64,000 bases of DNA from Purshia tridentata (Eukaryota; Streptophyta; Magnoliopsida; Rosales; Rosaceae): NCBI GenBank assembly GCA_003254885.1, contig QANT01005646.1:1-64000 (forward strand). The letters are read 5' to 3'. A program made the position numbers and the translations under genes. Positions 50,518 through 61,500 of the stretch are shown one piece after another. Position 1 is the first letter of the stretch. Every line of letters begins with the position of its first letter. The notes beneath the pieces are model-generated. The model was not told the origin of the DNA. It worked only from the letters and a program-made list of their open reading frames with translations, and made no database searches.

Positions 50518-53111
50518 GTTGTGCAAGAAATTTTGATTCCTTGAAGGAGAGAAAAGAATTGAAGAATAGAAAGGCTTGAAGAAATTAAGAGACCAAGCTC
50601 AAGAAGTGATAGTCCTTAAGATTGTATTGCTATATGGCTCTCTTAAACAGAGCTAGGCCTTTATATAGGCTTATGATCATGAGGGTGACCTTCTATGATG
50701 TATAAGCCAATCATGTGCACATGGGCATTAAATAACTAAGTAAATTTATATTTTTGAGGTAATGCTACCTAGAATACAAGATGTATATGTTGTCGGACTG
50801 TGCATGATCTTATTCAGATTCACAATCTGTGAGCCTAAGCATCAGAATGATATAATATGTAACATGCATGCATAATGTACAGTGGACCACTTCAAAGTTG
50901 TCTCATTGTCGAGTCTCTGAGGTCTTTCCAGCTTTCAAAGCAAGGATAATAATGCAGGCATGATGCTTGGAATATGGCACAAACAGGGTACGGCAGAAGA
51001 ACCAAATTAAGGCAGAACATATCTTTACTCTTTCAATGATCCAACACCAAATCACAATAATAAAGTAATGGTGGTCAGCTGTGACTTTCAGCATCTACCT
51101 AAATGCCTACATGAGGGGATACATTCTTTGAAATTTTATATTAAATCATTGCCTTATTATCACTTTTCAGGATCACTTTTACATCTTGAAATGTGTAAAT
51201 AAATCTCAATTCACCCCTATTGTTGTAATTGTCTCAATTTAACTCATGATAATATATCTCGTGTTCCAATATACCTTTCGGCTCAATTCCGTCTTAAGTT
51301 ATAATATACATTTATCAATTTTGATTAGGTGGAAAGTTGAGATAATTAGAACAACATGAGGAGAATTGAGATTTGCTTACAATTTTCAAGGGCAAAAGTG
51401 ATAATAAGCCTAAATCAATTGATACTGATATGTTTTGGATTGTTTTCTTTAATGATTTGATGTTTCAACTGCTAATTAAATAATTGATAACTATGCATCA
51501 CTGATGTTCATGACTAAGAATCTCTTAAATTAAGTGGGGTTTAGAGATATATATATGATATTGGACATATCATATATATCACATGTTCATGTTGGGTATG
51601 CTTTTGACAAATATATATAGGTATAAATATATATGTATAAGAGAGTGATATATGATACAAGTGGCTCCGACATGCATAAATAAATTAAGAGGGGTTGGTG
51701 GCCATATTTGTGCTTCGAAAGTAGCCTTGCTTTAATTTGATGCACATGGTGCCACCACAACATGTTTGGTGGTGGTGGCCGGTGATTAGATTTAGATCTG
51801 AATATATTAGTTCATTCTTAAAATGGATGGTGAATGTATGATCCCACTTCCAACACCATGTGATTATGTCCACTATATGGCCCAACTTTTTTTTAACCCC
51901 TATGTGCAGTGGAAGAAATCTTTTGTTTTGGAATTCTAAGTAAAGCATGCACCTTCCTACCTATCATACTTAAATAACTACATAAAATATGCCAATGCAT
52001 GCATGAAACTACAAGATATGTACGTAGCTGTGGGGCTGAGGTGTTGACATGGTAATGGTAATTATCTTTGCCACCAGAAATTGTCACTTATCATTAGAAT
52101 TTAATTAATTTGATCTCCAAGAGATAGACATATCAAAAATTAGGAAAAAGATAAAAATAAAGTGTTAGGGATAAATAGTATTTTCCTTTATCAATTCGGT
52201 TGGATTTTGTTCAACCATCCATTACACAAATAGAAACTTTCTAAAATTTTCACTTGCTTCATTTTCTAGTAACTTCTCCTATAACCCAATTTACACAAAT
52301 TTTTCATATATTGAATTAGCTACTTTATAAAAATTTTAGTCAAATCATCAACTTCATTTGTTCCATTAATAAATAAAATAAAAATAAAAACACCATCTAG
52401 ACCAAAATAAAAAATCAAACTTCATCAAACAACCGAACATACGCACCATACATCTTTCATAAATACTCAAACATTGATTATTATTCTTTACGTACTTTTT
52501 TTAAGAATAATTCTTTAAGAAATTCAAATACCTTACACTAGATATATGGTTCGAAGTATATATTGAATCACATTGTAGGCAATTAAGTCACAACAATATA
52601 GGGTTGTTTTTAGAGAAATGACCTAAAATGATATATCTTTTGCCCGAAAAAGTACTAAAATGCCCCTCGTTTAAATACTTAGGCATAATTTATATGTATG
52701 TACCAAACCCGTATATCAACCCCCCAAAATGTCATTTTGGGTCATTTCCTTGCTTTTAACCGGTCATTGGAATCTCATGCATTCCATGTTACTTGAGAAT
52801 TAAGAAACTAAAGTCATGAAACGGATGTCTTATTCTTAAAATTACTCTCTTAATTTGTTAATCACACAAGTGATAAAAACTTTTCAAATTAATTTTCTTT
52901 TAAGTGATTTTGTAGGAGCCCAAACTCATGCCAATTTCTTTCAAATATATAGACATTAATTCATTGTTACTAATAATTTTATTCCCCACAACTTGTAAGA
53001 GCATATCATGACATCATTAATTATATATGTAGATCGAGTACTTTGCAAATAAATAATGTTACTCTTTAATTCATAAGCGCGCTTTAATTAATATATAATT
53101 ATGCAAGCATC
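50518..53111. other. Intergenic, promoter of copy 1 and AT-rich spacer
   Basis: The first 200 bases are the promoter and 5' UTR of the minus-strand gene. Beyond that there is AT-rich DNA with short frames only, TA-rich runs near 51546-51640, and a candidate terminal-inverted-repeat element at 52615-52748 (listed separately). Confidence 0.5.
52615..52748. mobile_element. Candidate small inverted-repeat (MITE-like) element
   Basis: 17-bp terminal inverted repeats, GAAATGACCTAAAATGA at 52615-52631 and TCATTTTGGGTCATTTC at 52732-52748, match at 16 of 17 positions around a 100-bp AT-rich core. No convincing target-site duplication is visible, so the call is tentative. Confidence 0.45.
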
Positions 53112-53705
53112 CTAGCTTGTATTAACATTACATGTTTCCTGCCACAAATTCTGATACCCATTTTCCTCAAAGTAAGTGGTACTAGTACTGCCTTTATAGT
53201 ACTCCTGATCTGTAGATGACCCTCCAAAACTAGACATGCAATCCATCCGATCATCACCAAGACAAGAATCCATGTACCAATTAATTGTGTCATCACCATC
53301 GGTAGAAGACCCCATCTCCATATCAATCCACCCAAACCCAGATGAGTCTGTTGCCGGAGAATCACCACCGTTGAGTACATATCCCACATCGCAGGGCTGA
53401 AAATGATGATCATATAAGTATTCATCTTGGTTAATATTGCTGCCCAAGTACTGGTCATGAGTCTCATGACTATTGTCCACAAACATTTCATCACAGTGAC
53501 TTGTGGAAGGACTATCCAGTTCCACTTGTAGATCTCGGATTAGGGTGCTTAGCCTTTCCTCATCGTGGTCCTGATCGCCTTGGACCGTTTGATCTTCCAA
53601 CAAGGACATGAGTAGGGCATTGCTCATCATGTTTGAATATGATGAGACCCCATTGTTGTCCTTGTTCATGGATGCCCAGTTTTCAGGTGATGCCAAAGAA
53701 GCCAT
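53112..53705 (-). CDS. Unrecognised acidic protein, copy 2
   Basis: Single exon, 197 aa from ATG 53705. Paralogue of 50032-50517: LLMSLLEDQTVQGDQDHDEE then RLSTLIRDLQVELDSPSTS, and DDTINWYMDSCLGDDRMDC. Acidic, rich in Asp, Ser and Gly, no TM or signal peptide. It is longer than copy 1 by an insertion between the helix and the WYMD box. A TATA-like TATATGA (53822-53828 on minus) lies about 120 bases upstream. Family not recognised; two separate conserved blocks in two diverged copies argue that this is a real coding gene. Confidence 0.82.
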   Translation of the reverse strand: MASLASPENWASMNKDNNGVSSYSNMMSNALLMSLLEDQTVQGDQDHDEERLSTLIRDLQVELDSPSTSHCDEMFVDNSHETHDQYLGSNINQDEYLYDHHFQPCDVGYVLNGGDSPATDSSGFGWIDMEMGSSTDGDDTINWYMDSCLGDDRMDCMSSFGGSSTDQEYYKGSTSTTYFEENGYQNLWQETCNVNTS

Positions 53706-55936
53706 TTGGACACACTGATCAAAAGAAGCTGTTGAGGAATGCTAAAGCATGTAAAGCTACAAGTTTAGATGTTATTATTCCTCAATGGCTTTGCGAGTGG
53801 TACTAAAGCTAGAGTTGGGCCTCATATAAGTAGCAAAGCCATGATGTGGCATATTCCTTTGAGGCCACTACTTGTTATATTATTCGCATCCACCACTTAT
53901 GTGCATTATTAACAACGTACAAAGGGTGGGTGTGTTTACTTGGAGTGCTTTTGGCAATTTAAAACACATACGCCTCTAAATTATTCAAATCGCTTGCTGT
54001 AATATCTTGTTGAATTAGATAGAAGCTTTCTCTAGGTTAAAGAAGCACTTTTGGCGATGTTTTCCTAATTAAGAAACTATTACAGGTAGAAATTTTGGTG
54101 ATGTTTCTTTAACAAAAATGTAACCAAATTAAGTAGAAAAGTTCTATATAAAAGCTCTCTCAATTAATTATTTTTTATTTTATTAGAGAAAGATAGATTG
54201 GAATTTAGAATATGGAGTGAAATACTATTAGATTAATAGATAAGAGTGTTATTTTGTTCACTGGCCATTAAAAAGTGATGGTAAATATTACCATAATACT
54301 AAGTAATTAATACGTGTCACTTGAAGGACAAGTATAAGATAAGTAAATAATAAACAATTTGAAATGAGATACAAGTTATACAACTTATCATCCAACTGAA
54401 GTATTTTAATCTATCTTTGGTCAAAAAAGTATTTTAGTTTATCCCCTAATTACTTTTTATTAGATAAGAGAAGACAATAACAAGCACTGGAAGGGGCTAA
54501 GCTAATAGTCAAAGATTTGGTTGGAGAAAGATGCTGAAGAAAGGCATAGATTAGTAAAATATGTTTGACCGTCCAATACGCTATGGTGCATGTGGTGCCA
54601 GCACATCAGATATTGGGTGGGATTTAGATCCCAAAATCCTCTCATCCTCAATTAGTGGGTTGTGAATGAATGCCCACCCAATTAAGCGATATGCTTCTTC
54701 CCGACACATGCACCAATAAAGCGTAATCATTTTGATCTAAACAATATTTAGTACTCCAATTAATCCTAATCTTATAGAAAGGTGCTAGTTTATGGTTGAA
54801 GGATTCGGTATGCCAGATAATTGAAATTTGGTGCTCAACAAACCTAACGTGGGGATTGTGGGGTAAAGTGCTCTATATATCATTGGAGTTCAGAATTTCC
54901 ACAATCAACTTAATGAAAAAGATTTATTTCCCACCCATACGTGAAAATCAAGAAATATAATTGAAACATGTCAACTCTGAACAGTATTCCAATTTTGTAC
55001 AGCGAGTAGACTTAGCATATACTCTTCACCAACAAAATTAAAAAGGTGACAACAAGAGAAGAGGAAGGAACAGTCCGTAGTAATTACGAAACCACTCAAT
55101 TAAATGATTAACTAGACCCTATGCACATGTTCTTATATATATGTGCATGCATGAGGTACGTACATATTGAGAATGCGAGAGTGAAAATTGGGATGGGTGC
55201 ATGAGAAGATAAGGATGGCCTGGTGGGATGTATTTGGAATTGGAAAATTATTGAAAAAAAAAAAAAAACTCGTTATTTCATTCATACCTACATAAAAATA
55301 ATTGGAGTCCTGCCACTTCATTAATTTGTTTGCCAAAGTTTGTTCATCAATAGATGCATATTTCTTTATTTTAGTCATATTTATACTCATGTTAAATTTT
55401 ATTTATTTTAACAAGTAAACAATGACATATGTAAGGAGCTTCTCTCATGTGGAAAGAAAAAGCAGAATAAATATAGAAACAGAAATAGATGAGACATAGC
55501 CTATTCAGAAAAATTGACAGCCTGTGAATGTAAAGGTTTGTTATAGATTAATGGATCTGTCGTTATTAACATCATAATAGATGAGACGTAGCGCTACATT
55601 TCAGAATAAATGCATAGTAACTTAGTTTCTCCTTCCATATTCTCTCTATATCTTCTATCCATAAGAAAGAAGCATCCGACATGTGTATACACGGAGTGAT
55701 TATTTATATCCCCGATTTAAGCCGAGCTAGAAGTCCTCTGGCCTGCCCGGCCTGATATTGATCGGGTCAGAGTTGTTATGCCAGCCCCATCCTTGGGTCT
55801 AGAAAGTATGTCCAAGCCCACTAAATCAAGGATTGGGCCATTCGGGCCAGGCATCTAGTTCAATCTAACATTCATTGATTTTTATCCATCAGATCAATAC
55901 AAGTTATGAGAATTTTGGGAGATGTCAAGTTAAATC
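53706..55936. other. Intergenic, no gene seen
   Basis: Promoter of the minus-strand gene, then AT-rich DNA. An A-tract is at 55254-55268. A GC-richer patch at about 55741-55853 has loosely inverted ends (GCCTGCCCGGCC and GGGCCATTCGGGCCAGGC) and may be a degraded repeat. Confidence 0.5.
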
Positions 55937-58090
55937 ATGCCAACAAAACTCAAAAAACACCTCCCCAACTATAACGTTTGGCGTTATAAGATTCACTGCT
56001 CATACTTGTCTACTACCCAAGCAATTCCTAAACTCCAAAACCCTTCCAAAAGCAGCAAAGGCAGCAGCTTTCTTGTTTACTGCAATTCCCAGATCACTAA
56101 AAATGGAAGAAATGGTGATATCAAACAAGCCGAGTCAATATTCAATCGCATGCCCAGTAAAAATACCATTTCCTGGACTGCTATGCTCACTGCGTATGTT
56201 GACAATGGGCAAACTACCAAAGCACGCAAGCTGTTCGATAACATTCCCGAACGAAACATAGCATCATATAATGCGATGATCACGGGTTATATTAGGAACA
56301 GGTGTATGGTGGGTGAAGCTTTTGAGTTGTTTTCTAGGATGCCCGAGCGTAATGCGGTGTCTTATGGTGCCATGATCACGGGTTTTGTGAAGGCGGGGAT
56401 GTTTGAGAAAGCTGAGAAGCTTTACTCTGAGATGCCAGTTGAGTGGCGTGAACCGGTTTGCTCAAATGTGTTGATAAATGGGTATTTGAAGGTGGGAAGA
56501 ATTGAAGAAGCGGTTCGAGTTTTTGAGGGTATGGTAGATGGTAATGTGGTTTCTCAGAGCTGTATGGTTGATGGGTATTGCAAAATGGGAAGGATTATTG
56601 ATGCTAAAAATTTGTTTGATCGGATGCCGGAAAGGAATGTGGTTTCTTGGACGGCAATGATTGATGGGATTATGAAGATGGGCAATTTTGAAGCAGGGTT
56701 TGAGTTGTTTTCGAATATGAGAAGGGAAGGGCTAGTGGAGGTCAATTCCACTACCATGGCTGTAATGTTCGAAGCTTGTGGTAGTTTTGGTAGATATGGA
56801 GAAGGGATACAGATGCATGGATTGGTTTCCTGTATGGGATTTGACTATGATGTCTTTTTAGGAAATTCTATTATCATTATGTTTTGTAGATTAGGTTGTA
56901 TTGATGAAGCTACTAAGATATTTCACATGATGAGTAAGAAAGATATAGTTTCCTGGAATTCCTTAATTGCAGGTTATGTTCAATGTGCTGAAATTGAAGA
57001 AGCTTTTAGACTGTTTGAGATGATGCCAGGAAAGGATGTAGTCTCATGGACGACCATGATTTCAGGATTCTCTAGCAAAGGGATGATTGAGAAAGCCATC
57101 CAATTGTTTAGAATGATGCCTGAGAAAGATGATGTTGCTTGGACTGCTGTGATTTCGGGTTTTGTAAATAATGAGGAATATGAGGAGGCTCTCCATTGGT
57201 TTATTGAGATGATTCGAAAAGCAATCAAGTTTAATCCTCTTACTTTGAGCAGTGTGCTAAGTGCTTCAGCCAGTTTGGCAAGTCTCAACGAGGGTATGCA
57301 AATCCATGCTCTTTCTTTGAAGATGGATATGGAATTTGATTTATCGGTTCAAAATTCTCTGGTCTCAATGTATTCAAAGTGTGGGAATGTGGTTGATGCC
57401 TATCGGATCTTCACAAATATCACTTCACCAAATACTGTTTCATTCAACTCAATGATTACTGGGTTTGCACAAAATGGGTCTGGGGAAGAAACTCTTAACC
57501 TATTTCGGAGCATGCAGAATGAAGTTTGCGAGCCAAACCAAATCACCTTTCTGGGTGTTCTTTCAGCTTGTGTCCATGTGGGACTAGTAGAAGAAGGATG
57601 GCAATATTTCAATTCGATGAAATTGTTACACAATATAGAACCCGGACCTGATCACTATGCTTGCATGGTTGATCTCCTTGGTCGAGCTGGATTTTTAGAT
57701 GAAGCTGTCAATTTGATTCGATCAATGCCATTTGAGCCCCATACAGGGGTTTGGGGAGCTCTTCTTGGCGCGAGCAGGATTCATTTATGTCTTGATCTTG
57801 CACAGCTTGCAACTCAGCAGCTAATTAAATTGGAGCCTGATAATGCAACCCCATATGTGGTGTTGTCCAACTTATATTCTATTCTAGGGAAAATTAAGGA
57901 TGGAAATCAAGTGAGGATGACCAAAAAATCAAAGGGAATAAGGAAGAATCCAGGTTGCAGCTGGATTATAGTGAAGGATAAGGTTCATTTGTTTCTTGCA
58001 GGAGATCAATCCCATCCGGACTTACAAGAGACTAAGGTAATACTCTGGATGATAACCATGGAAATGGGACAGCTAGATTGTCATAGATGA
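55937..58090 (+). CDS. PLS-type pentatricopeptide repeat protein, E class
   Basis: Intronless, 717 aa. The N-terminus is basic with hydroxylated residues (MPTKLKKHLPNYNVWRYK), fitting an organelle targeting peptide. About seventeen PPR motifs of P, L and S type follow, with the recurrent S-type cores NTISWTAMLTAYVDNGQ, NVVSWTAMIDGIMKMG, DIVSWNSLIAGYVQ, DVVSWTTMISGFSSKG and NTVSFNSMITGFAQNG. The end has E-type motifs (GVWGALLGASRIHLCLDLA; YVVLSNLYSILGKIKDGNQV; KNPGCSWI) and no DYW deaminase. PLS-E proteins usually specify organelle C-to-U editing sites together with a partner deaminase. Position and class suggest orthology with Arabidopsis At1g53600 (from memory). The editing site is not predictable by eye with confidence. 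Confidence 0.94.
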   Translation: MPTKLKKHLPNYNVWRYKIHCSYLSTTQAIPKLQNPSKSSKGSSFLVYCNSQITKNGRNGDIKQAESIFNRMPSKNTISWTAMLTAYVDNGQTTKARKLFDNIPERNIASYNAMITGYIRNRCMVGEAFELFSRMPERNAVSYGAMITGFVKAGMFEKAEKLYSEMPVEWREPVCSNVLINGYLKVGRIEEAVRVFEGMVDGNVVSQSCMVDGYCKMGRIIDAKNLFDRMPERNVVSWTAMIDGIMKMGNFEAGFELFSNMRREGLVEVNSTTMAVMFEACGSFGRYGEGIQMHGLVSCMGFDYDVFLGNSIIIMFCRLGCIDEATKIFHMMSKKDIVSWNSLIAGYVQCAEIEEAFRLFEMMPGKDVVSWTTMISGFSSKGMIEKAIQLFRMMPEKDDVAWTAVISGFVNNEEYEEALHWFIEMIRKAIKFNPLTLSSVLSASASLASLNEGMQIHALSLKMDMEFDLSVQNSLVSMYSKCGNVVDAYRIFTNITSPNTVSFNSMITGFAQNGSGEETLNLFRSMQNEVCEPNQITFLGVLSACVHVGLVEEGWQYFNSMKLLHNIEPGPDHYACMVDLLGRAGFLDEAVNLIRSMPFEPHTGVWGALLGASRIHLCLDLAQLATQQLIKLEPDNATPYVVLSNLYSILGKIKDGNQVRMTKKSKGIRKNPGCSWIIVKDKVHLFLAGDQSHPDLQETKVILWMITMEMGQLDCHR

Positions 58091-58462
58091 TTGATTGTTT
58101 GATAGTAATATATGGTGACCAATGCACTACTTGATTATGAATTTGCTCTGTAAAAGTGCAGAAAATTTTGGCAATAGAATATTTCAAATACCACCATACA
58201 ACATCAACCAACTTCATTAAGGGTTTGATGGAGGGGTTACATGCATAGTCAATTTATCTTTTTACATTTGTAAGAACTTCTAATTCTAGTGATAAAGCAA
58301 AGTACTTATCCACATAAACTCATCTCACAAGAGTTTGATTCTTGCGTTCCCCTCTCGAAATGAAAAAAGGAAAATGCATTTGTGGCAAGGCCGCAATGGC
58401 TCCCTCTTTACAGCTGCAAGTAGGTGCGCTGCCACATGCATGATAAAACTCGAAATTTAAAC

Positions 58463-58621
58463 TTATTCATTGGGTGAGGGGGACACTCTGGTCTGTTTTT
58501 CGCCCAAGATTTCTCTTCTTTTGCGTGCAAAGTAGCAAAGGCCAATAAGAACCAACACTAACACAACCATTGCTATGTTCTCTAAGAGAGAATATAGAGA
58601 AGTTTTCATTTTGTTTGACAT
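58463..58621 (-). CDS. Possible small single-TM protein
   Basis: 52 aa from ATG 58621 (MSNKMKTSLYSLLENIAM): one strong hydrophobic segment (MVVLVLVLIGLCYF) followed by a basic stop-transfer run (ARKRREILGEK) and a polar tail. The topology is coherent, but nothing else supports expression. It lies between the PPR gene and the Gly/Cys-rich array, whose members also have a short TM followed by basic residues. Could be chance. Confidence 0.35.
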   Translation of the reverse strand: MSNKMKTSLYSLLENIAMVVLVLVLIGLCYFARKRREILGEKQTRVSPSPNE

Positions 58622-59465
58622 CACCAACAAATAGATGCTATAGTTGCTGTAGTGTCTTTTCTGCGTATTCAATTGGCCTAGCTTATGTATGCCAGGACCT
58701 GATTTGATAAACATACTTAGCTGGGTACCAATAATTAATATTTCCTTTTTTTTTTTTAATGAAAAAAAACAAAGTATATTTTTGGTTGGTGGGCTTTTTT
58801 CATTTTATGGAAGCATGGAGTTGGGTTTTCTTTCGTTTCTTTTTTCTCAAAAATAACCATATATACATAAAAGGCGTTTTACCAATGACAAAATGCCATC
58901 AGATTCTTTCCAAGTGCCCCATTGAAAGAGTCTAGCAATGTTTTTATTGTTTTCTATTTTTCAAGGAAAGAGGCTGTTGAAACTAGTAGAAAATTATTTT
59001 GGAAATACTTTTAAAAAAGATGAGGGAATTAAGTTACTAATTAAAGGCTTTTGTAAATATGAATTATGATCATCTGTTTGATTACTGTTTNCAATTAAAC
59101 TATTTGAGAGGGCACAAATGTACCTCGACTTTTTTGCAAAATGTTAAATCCAATTTTACCATTTTTACTAGGAACCGATTTCACTTTTTAGCGACAACTT
59201 TGGGACGACTTTCTATTGTCACCAACAAATTTTAATTTTTTATTTATTAATGCGACAGTGTCATATTATTGATTAGAAATAGAATTCATAAAAGAAGATA
59301 CCTCATCTTGGAGGTATAAGAAGCTAGCCATACAACATGGTAAATCCCACAGCCACGCACAAACGAAGTCCATACAGCATATGCCCCAATTCATTTGTTC
59401 ATTAATTGGTAAATTTTATTTAATAAAAAAAACCATTATATATTAGATTCTATCCATATCACCCC
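58622..59465. other. Intergenic, contains the only ambiguous base
   Basis: AT-rich spacer with a T-run at 58744-58759 and an N at 59091. No gene seen. Confidence 0.5.
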
Positions 59466-59847
59466 TCAATCGCCCCCACAACCTCCTCCTCCACACCCGC
59501 CACCTCCACACCCACCACCCCCACAACCACCACCAGCATCCCCGCCGCTGCCGCCAACTCCACCTGTTACGGTGGCTACAACAGCTGCAGTAGCCAAAGC
59601 AATACCAGCTCCTGCCAAAATAACCATCCCACCATCCTTGGCTCCACTGCTCTGATGATTACCACCCTCACCTCTTTCAATATCACCGCTGCCGCCGCCA
59701 TAACCTCGTTGAGCGGAATGAGTTGTTGACCGTCCGGTTTGCTTTTTCTTGTTGCCTCCCTTGCAGCAAATAAAACGTACAAATAGTATAAACAGAACAA
59801 CATGTCGAAGAGCCACAGGCTATGAGTGTAATAGCATATCCTCTCAT
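59466..59847 (-). pseudogene. Gly/Cys-rich-tail single-TM protein, array copy 1 (frame broken)
   Basis: The C-terminal frame encodes a TM-like segment, KKKQTGRSTTHSAQRGYGGG, a hydrophobic stretch (ILAGAGIALATAAVVATVTG) and the tail GGGCGGGGCGGGGCGGGGCG ending GD. The only ATG matching the paralogue start (MRGYAITLIACGS, at 59847) is in another frame. Copy 1 is five bases shorter than the intact paralogue between CGS and the basic run, and the tail frame has an in-frame TAG two codons before its GTG at 59816. So the copy probably no longer makes the family protein, unless it starts internally. Paralogue at 61102-61500. Family resembles Arabidopsis At1g53625 (from memory); function unknown. Confidence 0.7.
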
Positions 59848-61101
59848 TTTTTTCACAATTTAATTTACATATAATCCAACAATTGGATTTGGGCGTATGT
59901 ATGTAGTTAGTGGCCCCCGTTGATATGATTATATTTTTTATATCTACATATTTCGTAAGCTTGGGGTTGGACCAAACTACACAAAGCATGGGGGGCGCGT
60001 TTTCTGGGGAAGCTTACATTTTCCATTAGTTTAATTTGAGGAACATTGCGTGAGGTTTGTTGTGTTTTGATTGAATAACAAGTTGACTTTTTCTGGTGCA
60101 TATGTTCTTTTAATAATTTATCCTAGTTGTAATAATGAATTGATGTTATATAAATCATTTCACAGATATCCCAAACAAGTACTAGGAAATTAATGGCATA
60201 TATTCCTAATTTCAAAGAGACTTGTTAAATGTTTTCTTCCGAATTGTACCAAGCAACTACTTGGAATCTTTTGCGTGCGTTGGTGGAACTATGTAAAAAG
60301 AATAAAATTATCAGTATTATATCTTTTATACTAGACATTTTTAATAGACATGATGAGACTCGATCACTTTGGTGAGTCATTTTTATTAAAAATGAAAAAT
60401 TAATATGATTTAAAAAGGAAATATGGTTTATTAAGTATTATTCAATTTGATGAAAGATTTTTCGGTACAATCGATATACCGCGTAGTGATATAACCAATA
60501 TATATGTCATGATTATAACCAATATATCCATACCATCAGTTCGATCATTATAAAATTGTTTTATGACATCAATTCATTTATGGTAATATATTCCATGAGA
60601 CCATTGGTAATTACTATTAAGGCCGGACTCATTTAATGTGGTATGAGTATAACTACTATAGCCCGTTTTATTTGTTCTTTTGGTAAAATAAAAAATAGCA
60701 AAGTTCCATCCATTTCAAAGGAATATTTTTCCAGAAGATTTTGGCGCCAAAAAATGCATAGAATTTCCATGCATGGGGATCAGCAAAGCATATTATATAT
60801 GATCGATACAAATTAGACGATCAAACGTTGTAATATGAACGTTTATTAGCTGTTCGAATTATACATCACATGCAGATAGCAGATGACTCCTTATGTATAG
60901 TCGGTAACTAATTGGTACAAATATGGGATATAATATTCTTTTGGTGCAAGTTGAAGGAATTCAGACATTCCATGAACAACTCTTTATTTCAAACCCTAAA
61001 TGCATTAAATATATATATATATATATATATACAGTACACACACATACCCTTTCCATTAAAGGATCTCTCAAATAATTGTATTTAAATTATTTGAATACAA
61101 A
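59848..61101. other. 5' flank of array copy 1 and spacer
   Basis: Positions about 59860-60280 are colinear with 61510-61900 upstream of copy 2, sharing CAAACAAGTACTAGGAAATTAATGGCA and GCAACTACTTGGAAT. A (TA)n run is at 61010-61030. No gene seen between. Confidence 0.6.
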
Positions 61102-61500
61102 TTAATCACCCCCACCACCACCACCTCCTCCTCCTCCTCCTCCATCTCCTCCTCCACAACCACCACCACCATCACCACCCGCAGCAGCACCACCAGGTCC
61201 ACCATCCCCACCAAAGCCGCCACCGCCACCAGTTCTTTTTACGGGGGCTAAAACAGCTATAGTAGCCAAAGCAACAGCAGCTCCTGAACCATACTTGGGT
61301 CCTCTGCTTTGACTAGAACCTCCGCCTCTTTTCACATCGCCGCCTCCGTAAGCCCGTTGAGCCGATGGAGTTGTTGGTCCTCTGGTTTGCTTCTTCTTCA
61401 TGTCTCTCCAGTAGCAAATACAACGCATAATTATTATAGACAAAACAGCAGTAGCAATCACAGAGCCACAGACATTAAGTACTATAACATATGCCCTCAT
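61102..61500 (-). CDS. Gly/Cys-rich-tail single-TM protein, array copy 2 (intact)
   Basis: 132 aa from ATG 61500; the codon three positions upstream is GTG, so ATG is the natural start. The N-terminal hydrophobic segment (MRAYVIVLNVCGSVIATAVL, continuing SIIIMRC) looks like a TM anchor or uncleaved signal. Then come basic KKKQTR, PSAQRAYGGG, a second mildly hydrophobic stretch (GAAVALATIAVLAPV) and a glycine tail with a single GGGGCGGG and a long poly-Gly end GD. The tail keeps one Cys where copy 1 has four. Plant-specific small proteins of this shape are expressed but uncharacterised. The poly-Gly/Cys end could bind metal or be lipidated; neither is shown. Confidence 0.78.
   Translation of the reverse strand: MRAYVIVLNVCGSVIATAVLSIIIMRCICYWRDMKKKQTRGPTTPSAQRAYGGGDVKRGGGSSQSRGPKYGSGAAVALATIAVLAPVKRTGGGGGFGGDGGPGGAAAGGDGGGGCGGGDGGGGGGGGGGGGD

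Noticed and set aside
51685-52087. Short minus-strand frames in the 50.5-53.1 kb spacer
   Set aside because: No family resemblance, no paralogue and no promoter context; compatible with chance.
53099-53494. 131-residue Met/Leu-rich minus-strand frame
   Set aside because: Shifted frame inside the acidic protein copy 2; composition is explained by GAT/GAC-rich codons read out of frame.
55875-56261. 128-residue plus-strand frame at the start of the E-class PPR gene
   Set aside because: Overlaps the PPR N-terminus in another frame, without motif support.
59576-59989. 137-residue minus-strand frame over the Gly/Cys-tail copy 1
   Set aside because: It runs through upstream DNA in a frame that gives no family-like sequence and loses the Gly/Cys tail; treated as a shadow of the broken copy.
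61010-61045. TA/CA alternating run as possible origin or regulatory site
   Set aside because: A plain dinucleotide microsatellite, common in plant spacers.
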